A stretch of DNA of 64,000 nt from Viscum album (lineage: Eukaryota > Streptophyta > Magnoliopsida > Santalales > Viscaceae). Position numbers and translations under genes: made by a program. Below are positions 34,170 to 45,522 of this stretch, in pieces. The notes beneath the pieces were generated by a model. That model was not told the DNA's origin. It was given only the letters and a program-made list of their open reading frames with translations, and made no database searches. Positions within the stretch are counted from its first letter, which is position 1. Each line of letters starts with the position of its first letter. The stretch is from contig OY728130.1 in the NCBI GenBank assembly GCA_963277665.1, positions 426,051,101 through 426,115,100 on the forward strand. The letters are read 5' to 3'.

Positions 34170-36134
34170 TGTTGGAGTTGGTGGTCTAGAACCAACTACT
34201 TTGTACTTTATTCATTTAAATAAAATCCTTATCATATCTTGATTTTTCTTCTGTGTGACATGTCATGTGATAATGTCCTAAGGATAGCTGTTGCATTAAA
34301 GGGTCGTAGCGGATCCCTACTATGATGAGAAACCGGAAGTTCCATAACACTATTCTTGAATGTATGTTCTATGGCCGGATGATATTATTTGAGGGACACA
34401 AATAATACTGGTCATTAGGGGAGAGGACTCATAAAACTTTGAGGCACCTTCTCATGGTGTGCACCCTTGGTAATATCCCTGAGGATATTATGAGAACGAG
34501 ACCCGCCAGTAGTAAATCCACATTTCATAGTGTCATTGGATGTTCCTATCTGCGGATGTGTGTATTGGTACTTAGACTTTAAGATTATTATTAATGGGTA
34601 TTACAACTCGCGCACTTAGATGTATTGACGAAAAATGTGACGACACACTGTTCGTAGTGAGGTAGGATACATTGGGTGCGTCACGAGTAATACCGCATTA
34701 ATATATAATGTGAGAAAGGATTTGTCCCTTCCGTTCCATAATGGAAGTAGATATCTTAGGCCCTATGATGGAATTGATATAGACTAAATAAATCCATGTC
34801 CATGGTAAGGTGTGGGAAAGTTCAATTCCGGGAAGTCAAAGAAAGAATAATCAAGCACATGGGTTGATGACACTAGCATGCAACCCGCTTAATTGGAGAT
34901 ATCGAGACAAAGAGATTATATTACACGGTAAGCGTTCGTAGGAGGTGACACGTCATTGCAGTGTTAAATTATTTCTCTATGGTTTCCCTGGCGTATTGCT
35001 AGATGCTAACCTTGGACTTCAGGCAGGCTCAGCCTAATTCCACTGAGAAAGAGGCCTAGAGGGTCACACACTAAGTGTGTCCATGTATCTCAGTTAAATA
35101 TTAATTTAACAAGTTAAATAAATATTATTCCCGAGTGTGGTTTAATAAATATTTAAGGATGTCTGATCGCATTTATTTTGACACTAGTTATTCGAGAGAA
35201 TATATTGTGGATGAAATAATATATTTATTAGCGAGTAATGCAGTTACATTTATTTCAGAAATGAATAGTCATTACTCAAGGTCTAATAAATTTGGTGGAG
35301 AAAAATGGAAGATAAAAGTACACGTCGTGTATATTAAATATACATACCGTGTAGTTTTATGGAAAACAAGTACACGCCGTGTATTAATTATTACACGCCG
35401 TGTAGTTTTTCTGGTTGGGATTTTGAGGATTTAATATTATTTTATTAAATGATATTTATTATAATCAGCGTGGGTGCATGTCAAGGAATTAATAATTTGA
35501 CATGGGGGTTTTTAATAAGAGTTAATGAAATAAATAAAACGCGTAACACGTTTATTTATTGTCATTACTCTATTAACCTCAAAACCGATTATAAATATCC
35601 TCGCAACCCCAACATTTTCAAGGGCCATTGTTGTGCACAACGGATTTGGAAATACTCTCAGGCTAAGAGAGAATTACCTTTCCACCAAGAACACCCTCAA
35701 GTTATGAGAGAAAGATCCTCCACCGGATCAAGGCGGTCGAAGGCGGATATCGCAAGCGAAGGTTCTTCCGCGCTAGCACCCGGAGATCCCTTCGGCGACG
35801 TCCGGAGATATGTGACACACGTGTGGATCACCGCTAGAGGAATCCTACACTTGGATTCTATGACGCACCGCCGGATCACCGAATCGTGACCAGACACATC
35901 AAAGAAGAAAGAATTCCAACGAGGTAATTCTTATGCATTAATTAAATTAATTATAATCAACATATGATGATCCTGCTCAAGGGTTCCGGGACTCTTCTTT
36001 TCTTTTCTTTCTTCATTCTATTCCGAAGATTCGGCGTTTTATATCGTGATGGATCTCGGATTGAACGTTGTTTAACATTAAAATTAAAGTTGGGAAAACC
36101 CACCAACGCGCTTCCGCTGCGCCCGGAACCTACA
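34170..36134 (+). repeat. 5' LTR of copia 1 (1,965 bp)
   Basis: It starts TGTTGGAGTTGGTGG and ends CGCCCGGAACCTACA. It carries a TATA box at 35590 and four ACACGCCGTGTA-type palindromes at 35318-35406. Short plus-strand frames here (for example 35135-35434) are not protein genes; the same sequence recurs in the 3' LTR. Confidence 0.95.
35590..35598 (+). promoter_or_regulatory. TATA box of the copia 1 5' LTR
   Basis: TATAAATAT lies in GATTATAAATATCCTCGC. It is conserved in the 3' LTR at 43632-43640 and would start transcription into the leader. Confidence 0.7.
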
Positions 36135-36136
36135 AG

Positions 36137-36150
36137 TGGTATCAGAGTGG
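36137..36150 (+). other. Primer-binding site of copia 1 (tRNA-iMet type)
   Basis: TGGTATCAGAGTGG sits two bases after the LTR end. It matches the usual TGGTATCAGAGC start of plant copia PBSs. Confidence 0.92.
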
Positions 36151-38295
36151 TCATATCGTTGATTATAATCATTTAGTTTTTCGTTGGAAATTTACGTATT
36201 TAATAATTTAGTTATTTCAATTCAAGTTTAATCGTTCTGGAAATATGAATATCGAGATCTTTTCCTCCTCCCTTGTTTCTCGTTCACCTCACAGAAACAA
36301 TTTTTTCTTTTAATTTTGATTAAAATAAAATAGAGGAACTCATTCGGAGGAGCCAAACATTTCTAGGCGTATAACACCAGAATACCCGGTGTGTATTCGG
36401 AAGTACACGCCATGTAGTCTAGGTTCAATGCATTGACAGATCTTCCAAATCATGCCGTGTATTGGATTCTTTCTAAGAATTTAAGACACCGTGTGTTGAC
36501 CAGAAACAGGTGGCACACGGTTTCAGGAATACACGCCGTGTGGTCCAATGAACACGGCGTGTAGTCCCTTCGGGTCTGGGTTGGGTCGTGTACTCCGTAC
36601 ATGGCCTGCCCAGCTGGAAACCGTGTAACACAAAAACTACACGGCGTGTGTCCCACTGTACACGCCGTGTACTCTGAAAATTTCCAAAGTACATTAACAT
36701 GCCCTATCCCCGGGCGTGTACTTCGAATGGACGGTGAAGAAAAGTACACACCGTGTAGTCCGAAATACACGTCGTGTACTCACCCAAATTACGCATATTT
36801 ATTAAAATTTATTATTATATTATACAAACCCTTGATACGTGTACCATGGTGCAGGCGTAAAGCTAAGGCACAACACATGATAGGTGTTTTATATATATGT
36901 GTTTAATTTAACATCTGCGTAATAAATGGGAATTCACCGGGTTGCCTCCAAGGTACAAGTTACGTACAAGGATAATTTTAAATGAATTTATTTGTTTAAA
37001 ATTTTGATGGATGAGAATCTCATGGAAATTCAGAAAAGGGATTTAAGATAAAAGGATTGATTAATTAAAGAAAATTAATTGATTTGAGCGTGATTTATCT
37101 TAAACAAGAATGATTAAATAATTGAATTCTAGTTTTATTTATACGTAAATATCGTTGCATGTATGGATGATCATGAGCTAGACCGAGACCTTTGTATGTG
37201 AATGGTTTCTTTTAATTTATTTATTTAAATTAGATTTGTTGGCCTGCGAGCCATATCCTCATTAATATGTTGGGCCTGCAAGCCCAAGGATTATTTTATG
37301 TAAAAACCCCTTTTACCCCTCACCTGCGTGTGAGATAAATGGATATTTAATGGATGGAGCTCCCAATCTAGTGGAGGCGGCTCATGTCATGAGCCAAGCT
37401 GAAACCAATCCAAGGAGATACAAAGGTGAACAAGTGGGAATCTGTAAACACGAACCCGAAAGGTTCAAGGTGTTTCTCCTCCAGGTCTTGGGTTAGTTTA
37501 TCAACCGCTAGATAAACTAACCAATAGAAAATCTCATGATCATACCATATATTTTATTTCTGTCAGTTGCATGGTTTATTTATTGTGGTTTGTTGTCACT
37601 ATCACACAATTAATGAATTAAACGAGCATACAAGATGGAACTAAAATAAAACCTTCTTATACGTAAATATTATCTTAGACATGGTTAATCACTTAAGTAT
37701 ATCCCACTTAATATTAACAAGAATGTAATCAAAGATAATAAAATGGAAATTTATGTATAAGGATAAAATCCCTCAAAATAAATATTAATTCGGAATTGCC
37801 TTCCATAATCTTGGTTAGAATCGAACCATAGTTCAAAGTGCTTGACCAATCCTAGTTGGGGTGCTTTCAATTATCGGGGAATTCTAATTCAAGGTTTTGG
37901 GTTGACTTGACTTGGTTCTCATCAAGGGTTGACTGCCACAGCAGGACTTGGTGTGACCAAGAGGCAAAGGTTGAGGAAATCTAAAAAGGATTTCAGGATT
38001 GGGGAGTCCACTCAGCCGATCAAGGAGCTACGAGTTAATGCAGTTGGCATTTGGAATGCCTACCTAAAACCCTTCAAGTTTCTTGACCAACCCTAGTTGG
38101 GGTAATGCAAAGAGAAATATGGATCCTTGCCACTAGAATATTCACGCAACAAAATATTCCGAAGTCAATTGTGAGGGATATTGGATTTAAATAAAATAGT
38201 GGGAGACTAATAAGTATTAATTTATTTATTTGTCTCAAATTTTATAATAAAGTACTAAACCTTTTCTCATCTTAATTTTTAGAAACGACAAGAAA
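36151..38295 (+). other. Copia 1 leader between PBS and gag
   Basis: This is a long (2.1 kb) leader. Its first part holds the palindrome cluster; the rest (36790-38295) is AT-rich with only short frames. A near-repeat, CTTGACCAACCCTAGTTGGGGT (written here as a 22-base label split as CTTGACCAAC and CCTAGTTGGGGT), occurs near 37841 and 38080. No protein domain is recognised. Confidence 0.6.
36385..36780. repeat. ACACGGCGTGT palindrome cluster in the copia 1 leader
   Basis: About thirteen full or partial copies of TACACGCCGTGTAGTC or its reverse complement occur in 400 bases. Good examples are near 36402, 36529, 36550, 36638, 36658, 36743 and 36763. Four more lie in each LTR. Because the motif is close to palindromic, it reads the same on both strands and creates repeated TRRV or YTPC peptides in chance ORFs. 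Confidence 0.85.
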
Positions 38296-39124
38296 ATGAC
38301 TTCAAACATATCATTGTGCACCATACTTGGAAAACGAAAACCTTCTCACCGGCACCAATTTCCAAGAGTGGTAGAGGTGTTTAAGTATCATCCTTCTCCA
38401 TGAAAGGAAATTATATGTGCTGGAAGAGCCTATTCCAGTTGCGCCTGGGAAAGAGGCTAGTGATGAGGAATTATCTCTCTACATGAAACACATGGATAAT
38501 GCCACAGATGTCTAGTGTTTCATACTATCGGCCATGTATAATGAGCTCTTGAAGCAACATGAAAACATGGAAGCGTATATCATGATGTCTCACCTTAAAG
38601 ATCTCTACCAAGAGAAGGTGATACAGGAGAGGTATGAGATCTCCAATGATTTGTTTACCACGAATCTTGGAGATTTTTCGCCAATTGGGCCTCATGTAGT
38701 AAAGATTATTGGCTACATTGAATGCTTGGAAATCTTAGGGATTAAATTATTGGATGATTTTTGTAAAGATCTCATCCTATCATCACTGCCCAAGACCTTC
38801 TCTAGCTTCATTGTCAACTATAACATGAGCAGAAATGAGAAGAGTCTATCAGAGATTCTGACCTCGATTCACCAGGTAGATAAGGACATGGGGCGTGACA
38901 AACCTGCGTTCCTTATGGTGAACAAGAAAAGGAAGGACAAGGCAGAGGGGCCAAAGACTTATAAACGGTCTGAAGCCCCCGAGCACTGTCCCTCGAAGAA
39001 GGGGAAGATCCAGAGGCAGAGCAAATAATGGGAGGCAGTGTGTTTTGCATGTGGCAAGCAGGTCCACTGGAAGAGGAACTGCACCCAGAAGCATGGGGAC
39101 ACTAAAGGTGCGTTTGTTATTGAG
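38296..39124 (+). pseudogene. Copia 1 gag, frameshifted and with stops
   Basis: Gag starts MTSNISLCTIL at 38296. One extra G near 38329 shifts the frame; after it the expected EWYR-type and HERKLYVLEEPIP sequence continues in the pol frame. Stops lie at 38372, 38513, 39026 and 39122. The clean part (38534-39025) contains GPHVVKIIGYIECLEILG and SSLPKTFSSFIVNYNM, the plant copia gag core. The zinc knuckle CFACGKQVHWKRNC is a perfect C-x2-C-x4-H-x4-C motif at about 39041-39082, after the 39026 stop. The product would have packaged the element RNA. Confidence 0.9.
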
Positions 39125-42100
39125 TGAAATCTTTCTATTTCTACACATTGGGTATTAGATACAGCTTGTGTGGCTCACATCTGTATTCAAATGTAGGAAC
39201 CAAGTAGATTTAGAAAGATCGCCAGAGGAGAGGTGGATCTTCGAGCTGCCAATGGCGCAAGGCTGGCTGCGTTGGCTATTGGAGACTACCACCTCTGATT
39301 GCCGACTGGGATGATTTTGGTTTTACATAACTGTTATTATGTGCCTAGTGTTACCAAGAACATAATTTCTGTATCTTATTTGGATATGGATGGATTTGTT
39401 TTCAAATTTGGAAATAAGGGTTGTCTCTTTTGTAAGAACAACATATGTTATGGTATGGCACATTTAAATAATGGTTTTTATGTATTGAATTACGAAAACC
39501 AAGTGTTGGAAATCGATAACGAAACAAACTCACATGACTCATACATCACCCAGTTATGGCTTCACCACCTTGGTCATGTGAATGAGAAGCGTTTGACAAA
39601 TCTATGCCAAGATGGCTATTTAGACTCTACTGAGCTAAAACCACTTGATAGGTGCCACACTTGTTTACAAGGAAAAATGACCAAGCCTTCTTTTGGTGGA
39701 AAAGGTGAAAGGGCCACAGAGCTTCTAGGATTGGTACACACGGATGTGTGTGGACCATTTCCAGTAGAATCTAGAGGTGGATATTCTTACTTCATTACTT
39801 TTACTGATGATTTGAGTAGATATGGATATGTCTACTTAATGAGGTATAAGTTAGAGTCCTTAGATAAATTTAAGGAATTCAAGAATGAAGTAGAGAATCA
39901 GCTTGGTAAGAAGATAAAGAAGCTTCGATCAGATCGAGGTGGAGAATATCTGAACCAAGAGTTCATAGATCTTCTACGGGAGTCTGGGATTCTATCTCAG
40001 CACACTCCTCCTTATACACCATAGTGGAATGGTGTTAGTGAAAGGAGGAAACACACCTTGTTGGACATTTTGAGGTCAATGATGAGTCATGAGGATCTTC
40101 CATTATCCTTTTGGGGATATGCATTACAAATTGCAACATACACATTAAACCGAGTACCAACTAAGGAAGCAAATGGAATTCCATCCGAGTAATGGAATGG
40201 AAGGAAACCCACTTTGGCGCACACACGTGTATGGGGATGTGAGGAATTTGTTAAGGCCTTATCAAGAAAAAAACTAGCACCTCGGGGCATGAAGTGTATC
40301 TTTATAGGATATCCCAAGGAAACGAAAGGATATTACCTATATAACCCTCAAGACAAGAAAGTGACTGTTGCCAGACAAGCCGTCTTTCTTGAGAGGGAGC
40401 ACATCCTCAAGAAGAATAGTGGGAGCAAGATTGACTTCGACGAAGTTGATGCTCAAGATACACAAGAGTTGGTATAGGAACAAGTTCCACATGTGCCCAT
40501 GGAAGAGGTTCTAGAAACACAAGTACTACGTAGGAGCTCAAGAGAGGTAAGGGAACCAGAGAGATTTGGTTTCCTAGTCACCGAGGATGGTGAATCCTTA
40601 TTGTTGGACAATGATGAACCAATCTCCTACAAGGAAGTAGTAGAAATATCAGAAGCTGGAAGATGGCTAGAAGCTATAAATTATGAGATGGATTCCATGT
40701 ATCAGAACCAAGTTTGGTTTTTTGTCGATGAGCCAGTTGATGTAAAGCATGTTGGATGCAAATGGGTATTCAAAAGAAATATAGACATGGAAGGTCAAGT
40801 TAGAACCTATAAAGAAAGTCTAGTGGCTAAAGGATTCAGACAGCGTCAAGGAATTGACTATGATGAAACCTTCTCGCCAGTTTCCATGTTTAAATCCATA
40901 AGAATCATACTTGCCATAGCATGTTACCATGACTACGGGATTTGGCAGATGGATGACAAAACAACATTTCTTAATGGGAACCTTCAATAAGATGTCTATA
41001 TGACACAACCAGAAGGGTTTGTGACACCAGGTGAAGCCAAATGGGTTTTCAAGTTTCCAAAATCCATTTATGGATTGAAGAAAGCATCCAGGTCATGGAA
41101 CATTCGATTTGATGAAGCCATAAAGGAATTTGGTTTCATTAAGAATGAATGTGAGACATGTGTTTATAAGTAGTTTAATGGGAATGCGGTCATCATCCTA
41201 GTGGTATATGTTGATGACATATTACTTATTGGGAATGACGTAGCAGCCTTACAGTCAGTTAAGGACTAGTTGAACAAGTGTTTCTCCATAAAGGAATTAG
41301 GGGAAGCAGCCTACATTCTAGGGATCAAGATCATTCGTGACAGATCCAAGAGGCTTCTTGGACTAAGTCAGGGTACATACATTGACCAGAAACTAAAGAG
41401 ATTTTGTATGGAAAAACCCAAGAGGGGATTGGTTCCAGTGTCACATGGTTTAAATCTTTCTAAGAAAATGTGTCCCCAGACACAACAAGAGAAAGATAGG
41501 ATGAGAAAGATCCCATATGCTTCGACTATAGGATCCATCATGTATACCATGTTATGTACCAGGCTTGATGTTGCCTATGCACTGAGCATGGTAGGAAGAT
41601 ATCAAGAAGATCCAGGAGAACAGCATTGGACTGATGTTAATACTATCCTTAAGTATCTGAGAAGAACTGAGGATATGTTCCTGGTGTATGGAGGAGACGA
41701 GGAGCTTGTCATCAGAGGGTATGCTAATGCTGGTTTTCAAATAGATCAGAATGATCTGAAGTCGCAATATGGATATGTTTTCTATCTCAATGGAGGAGCT
41801 GTGAGCTGGAAGAGTTCAAAGCAGCCAGTTGTCGCCGATTCTACAGCGGAGTTCGAGTATATAGCGGCTTCTGATGCAGCCAAGGAAGCCGTCTGGATTC
41901 GGAACGTTGTCCAAGAGCTTGATGTGGTGCCTAACAGTAAAGATTTCATTACATTGTATTGTGATAATACTTCAGCGGTGGCTCTTGAAAAAGAACCAAG
42001 GTCACATCAACGGACAAAGAACATACTCCGGAAATATCACCTCTTGAGGGATTTCTATAAAAGGGGTGAAGTTTCACTAAGAAGAGTGTCCACGTAAGAG

Positions 42101-42196
42101 AACATGGTAGACCCCATGAAAAAAGGCCAATCTCAGCAGAAGCATGAATATCATGTGAGATCTAGCAGGTTAAAGGCGGTTAGCAGTTGGATCTAG
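39125..42196 (+). pseudogene. Copia 1 pol: protease, integrase, RT, RNase H, with in-frame stops
   Basis: All domains share one frame. Protease: WVLDTACVAHIC, where DSG is expected (Asp at 39158; the Gly is Ala). Integrase: the zinc domain runs from LHHLGH to CHTCLQGK, then HTDVCGPF, RSDRGGEY and WNGVSERR keep all three acidic residues. RT: KWVFKRN, FSPVSMFKSIRIIL and VVYVDDILLIGND with YVDD intact at 41207-41218. RNase H: GYANAGFQID, STAEFEYIAA and CDNTSAVAL. Stops fall at 39197, 39296, 40022, 40190, 40475, 40988, 41171, 41267 and 42095; the final stop is 42194. Without the stops the frame would be continuous for 3 kb. Confidence 0.93.
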
Positions 42197-42199
42197 TCT

Positions 42200-42210
42200 A
42201 AGTGGGAGTC
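42200..42210 (+). other. Polypurine tract of copia 1
   Basis: AAGTGGGAGTC lies directly before the 3' LTR start TGTTGGAG. Confidence 0.85.
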
Positions 42211-44176
42211 TGTTGGAGTTGGTGGTCTAGAACCAACTACTTTTGTACTTTATTCATTTAAATAAAAGCCTTATCACATCTTGATTGTTCTTCTGCGTGA
42301 CATGTCATGTGATAATGTCCTAAGGACAGCTGTTGCATTAAAGGGTCGTAGCGGATCCCTGCTATTATGAGAACCCGGAAGTGCCATAACACTGTTCTTG
42401 AATGTATGTTCTAGGGGAGGATGATATTATTTGAGGGACACAAATAATACAGGTCATTAGGGGTGAGGACTCATAAAACTTTGAGGCACCTACTCATGGT
42501 GTGCACCCTTGGTAATACCCAGGAGGATATTATGAGAACGAGACCCGCCAGTAGGAAATCCACATTTCATAGTGTCATTGGATGTTCCTATCTGCGGATG
42601 TGTGTATTGGTCCTTAAGCTTTAAGATTATTATTAATGGGTATTAAAACTCGCGCACTTAGATGTATTGACGAAAACTGTGACGACACACTGTTCGCAGT
42701 GAGGTAGGATACGTTGGGTGCGTCACGAGTAATACCACATTAATAGATAATGTGAGAAAGGATTTGTACCTTCTGTTCCATAACGGAAGTAGATATCTCA
42801 GGCCCTTTTATAGAATTGATATAGCCTAAATAAATCCATGGCCATGGTAAGGTATGGGAAAGTTCAATTCCAGGAAGTCAAAGAAAGAATAATCAAGCAA
42901 ATGGGTTGATGGAACTAGCATGCAATCTGCTTGATTGGATATATCGAGACAAAGGGATTATATTACACGGTAATCGTTCGTAGGAGGTGACACATCATTG
43001 CGGCGTTAAATTCTTTCTCTATGGGTGCCTTGGCGTGTTTCTAGATGCTAACCCTGGACTTTAGGTAGGCTCAGCCTAATTCCACTGAGAACGAGGCCTA
43101 GACGGTCACACACTAAGTGTGTCCATGCATCTTAGTTAAATATTAATTTAACAAGTTAAATAAATATTTTTCCCTACTGTGGTTTAATAATTATTTAAGG
43201 ATGTATGATCACATTTATTTTGACACTAGTTATTCGAGAGAATATATTGTGGATGAAATAATATATTTATTAGCGAGTAATGTAGTTACATTTATTTAAG
43301 AAATGAATAGTCATTACTCAGGGTCTAATAAATGTGGTGGAGAAAAATGGAATATAAAAGTACACGTCGTGTATATTAAATATACACGCCGTGTAGTTTT
43401 ATGGAAAACAAGTACACCCCGTGTATTAATTATTACACGCCGTGTAGTTTTTCGGGTTGGGATTTTGAGGATTTAATATTGTTTTATTAAATGATATTTA
43501 TTATAATCAGCATGGGCGCATGTCAAGGAATTAATAATTTGACATGGGGGGTTTCAATAAGAGTTAATGAAATAAATAAAACGTGTAATGCGTTTATTTA
43601 TTATCATTACTCTATTAACCTCAAACCCGATTATAAATATCCTCGCAACCCCAACATTTTGAAGGGACATTATTGTGCACAACTGATTTGGAAATACTCT
43701 CAAGCCAAGAGAGAATTCCCTTTCCACTAAGAACGCCCTCAAGTTACGAGAGCAAGATCCTCCACCGGATCAAGGCGGTCGAAGGCGGATATCACAAGCG
43801 AAGGTTCTTCCGCGCTAGCACCCAGATATCCCTTCGGCGACGTCCGGAGATACGTGAAACACATGTGGATCACCACTAGAGGAATCCTACCCTTGGATTC
43901 TACGACACAACGATGGATCACTGAATCGTGACAGGACACATCAACGAAGAAAGAATTCCAATGAGGTAATTCTTATGCATTAATTAAATTAATTATAATC
44001 AACATATGATGATCCTCCTCAAGGGTTCCAGAACTCTTCTTTTCTTTTCTTTCTTTGTTATATCCCTAAGATTCAGCATTTTATATCATGATGGATCTAG
44101 GATTGAACGTTGTTTAACATTAAAATTAATGTTGGGAAAACCCACCAACACGCTTCAGCTGTGCCCAGAACCTACA
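42211..44176 (+). repeat. 3' LTR of copia 1 (1,966 bp)
   Basis: It starts TGTTGGAGTTGGTGG and ends TGCCCAGAACCTACA. It matches 34170-36134 throughout, including the TATA box (43632) and four palindromes at about 43359-43446. Confidence 0.95.
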
Positions 44177-44181
44177 GTTTC
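44177..44181. repeat. Right target-site duplication of copia 1
   Basis: GTTTC, identical to 34165-34169. Confidence 0.88.
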
Positions 44182-45522
44182 GATAAGATACACCATTATA
44201 TATATGTGTATTATTGAAGAAAAAATATCAAAATTTGTTACAAATTAATGCAAGTCTTTTTACTTTGTGCTAAAAAGGACAGCAAGATACCCGACCTTCT
44301 CTGCTTCTACCTATAATAGAAAATAGGCACCTCATGACCCAAATACAAACCCATAATCAAATAATCTGGGTATAATTCCATACCATGGCTCAACCTATTC
44401 CCAAGGATATTGGGTAGGAAGTCTCATCCAACCCAACCCATACCTAAAGAAATAGGATCTGGTGCTTTACCAAATCTCAACCAATACCCTATCTATTAGG
44501 GTAGGGTCCCACACCAAACCTCTTCAACATCACACCAAGTATGAACCTATTCCCTCTCCTTAGGGTAAGGTCCTATAAAAAACCCAATAACTACCTTATC
44601 ACTCATGGTAAGGTATTCCCCCTACCTTATCACTCAAGGAAAGGTTATCCACCCAGTCATGAGTCACATCACATCAATCACTCCCCTCTGACTCAATGTA
44701 GGTAACATACCAAATTAAAATATAGACCATACCTTATCAATAAATGTGTAAATTTTTTATCCTCCTTACTCAGGGTGGGGATTACGAATAGCTTCTCACT
44801 CAAGGTGGGTCTATACAATGATGATCACATATAATAATACAAGAAACCACCTCCCCCTCTCATTGAACATGGTCAACCAAAACTTATCACTCAAGGTTTG
44901 TCACACATCCATGATCATACATACTCACATAAAATCCCACCATACTCTCCCACTAAACATCATCGACCACACATTATCACTCAAGGTTGGTCACAAATCC
45001 TTCACCATACCAATACTTTCTCACTCAAGATTAATTCTTGCCAATATCTTCTCTCATAAGATGAGGCTATACACTAAGATCACATACACACCAACTTTAC
45101 TAAGTAATTATCATAAAATATATACACAATATTGTATATAATATTAAAAAGGGCACTATAAACCATCTAGTAAGATCATTAACTGACAGCTTGGGTTCTA
45201 TTCACTTTATAAATTTAACCATGTCTGGAAAAAAAGAAATTATCCATCTAACATCATAGTTTAGTCTAACTAAGACCTTATTGGTCACACATTACTAGTA
45301 GACACAACATGGACACTCTCATCTTACCCATAATGAAATATACAAGTGTCCTTTATACCCATATTGATCTTTAATCATCATTTCTAACTTCACTCACCAC
45401 CCCATGGTGACACCTTATCCTGCATGCCCTACCAAACCCTAGCCTCAAAAGGCAATTCCACCTCCCTTAAAAATCTACAATATCAATATGGAACCACTAA
45501 TCAAGAACCATATGAAGATAAA
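44182..45522. other. Unclassified spacer, part 3, with CACTCAAGG repeats
   Basis: This 1.3 kb, C/A-rich spacer lies between copia 1 and LARD LTR A. From 44594 to 45040 it holds about seven copies of CTTATCACTCAAGGT or a variant (near 44594, 44625, 44764, 44792, 44883, 44973 and 45016). The units at 44883 and 44973 sit in a longer ~90 bp repeat (TCACTCAAGGTTGGTCACA). An open frame at 44818-45141 is made of these repeats and is not considered a gene. I cannot assign this DNA to an element. Confidence 0.6.

Larger units (their letters stand above)
34170..44176 (+). mobile_element. Ty1/copia LTR retrotransposon 1, complete but dead
   Basis: The element is 10.0 kb with two ~1.97 kb LTRs, an initiator tRNA-Met-type PBS, a 2.1 kb leader, a gag-pol frame in copia order (gag, protease, integrase, RT, RNase H), a PPT and a perfect 5 bp target duplication. 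I do not assign a copia lineage with confidence; motifs such as GGAVSWKSSKQ and GSIMYTMLCTRLDVAYAL are shared by several plant lineages. By eye the first ~180 bp of the LTRs differ at about ten positions, fewer than in the Athila pair, so this insertion is probably younger. A second copy of the same family lies at 61168-64000. Confidence 0.95.

Noticed and set aside
35135..35889. 99- and 146-codon plus-strand frames
   Set aside because: Both lie in the copia 5' LTR; the same sequence in the 3' LTR is broken by stops.
36450..36906. Open frames with TRRV or YTPC peptide repeats on both strands
   Set aside because: They are translations of the palindromic DNA repeats in the copia leader; no start context or domain.
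44818..45141. 107-codon plus-strand frame
   Set aside because: Made of CACTCAAGG-type repeats; no domain or bias that suggests coding.
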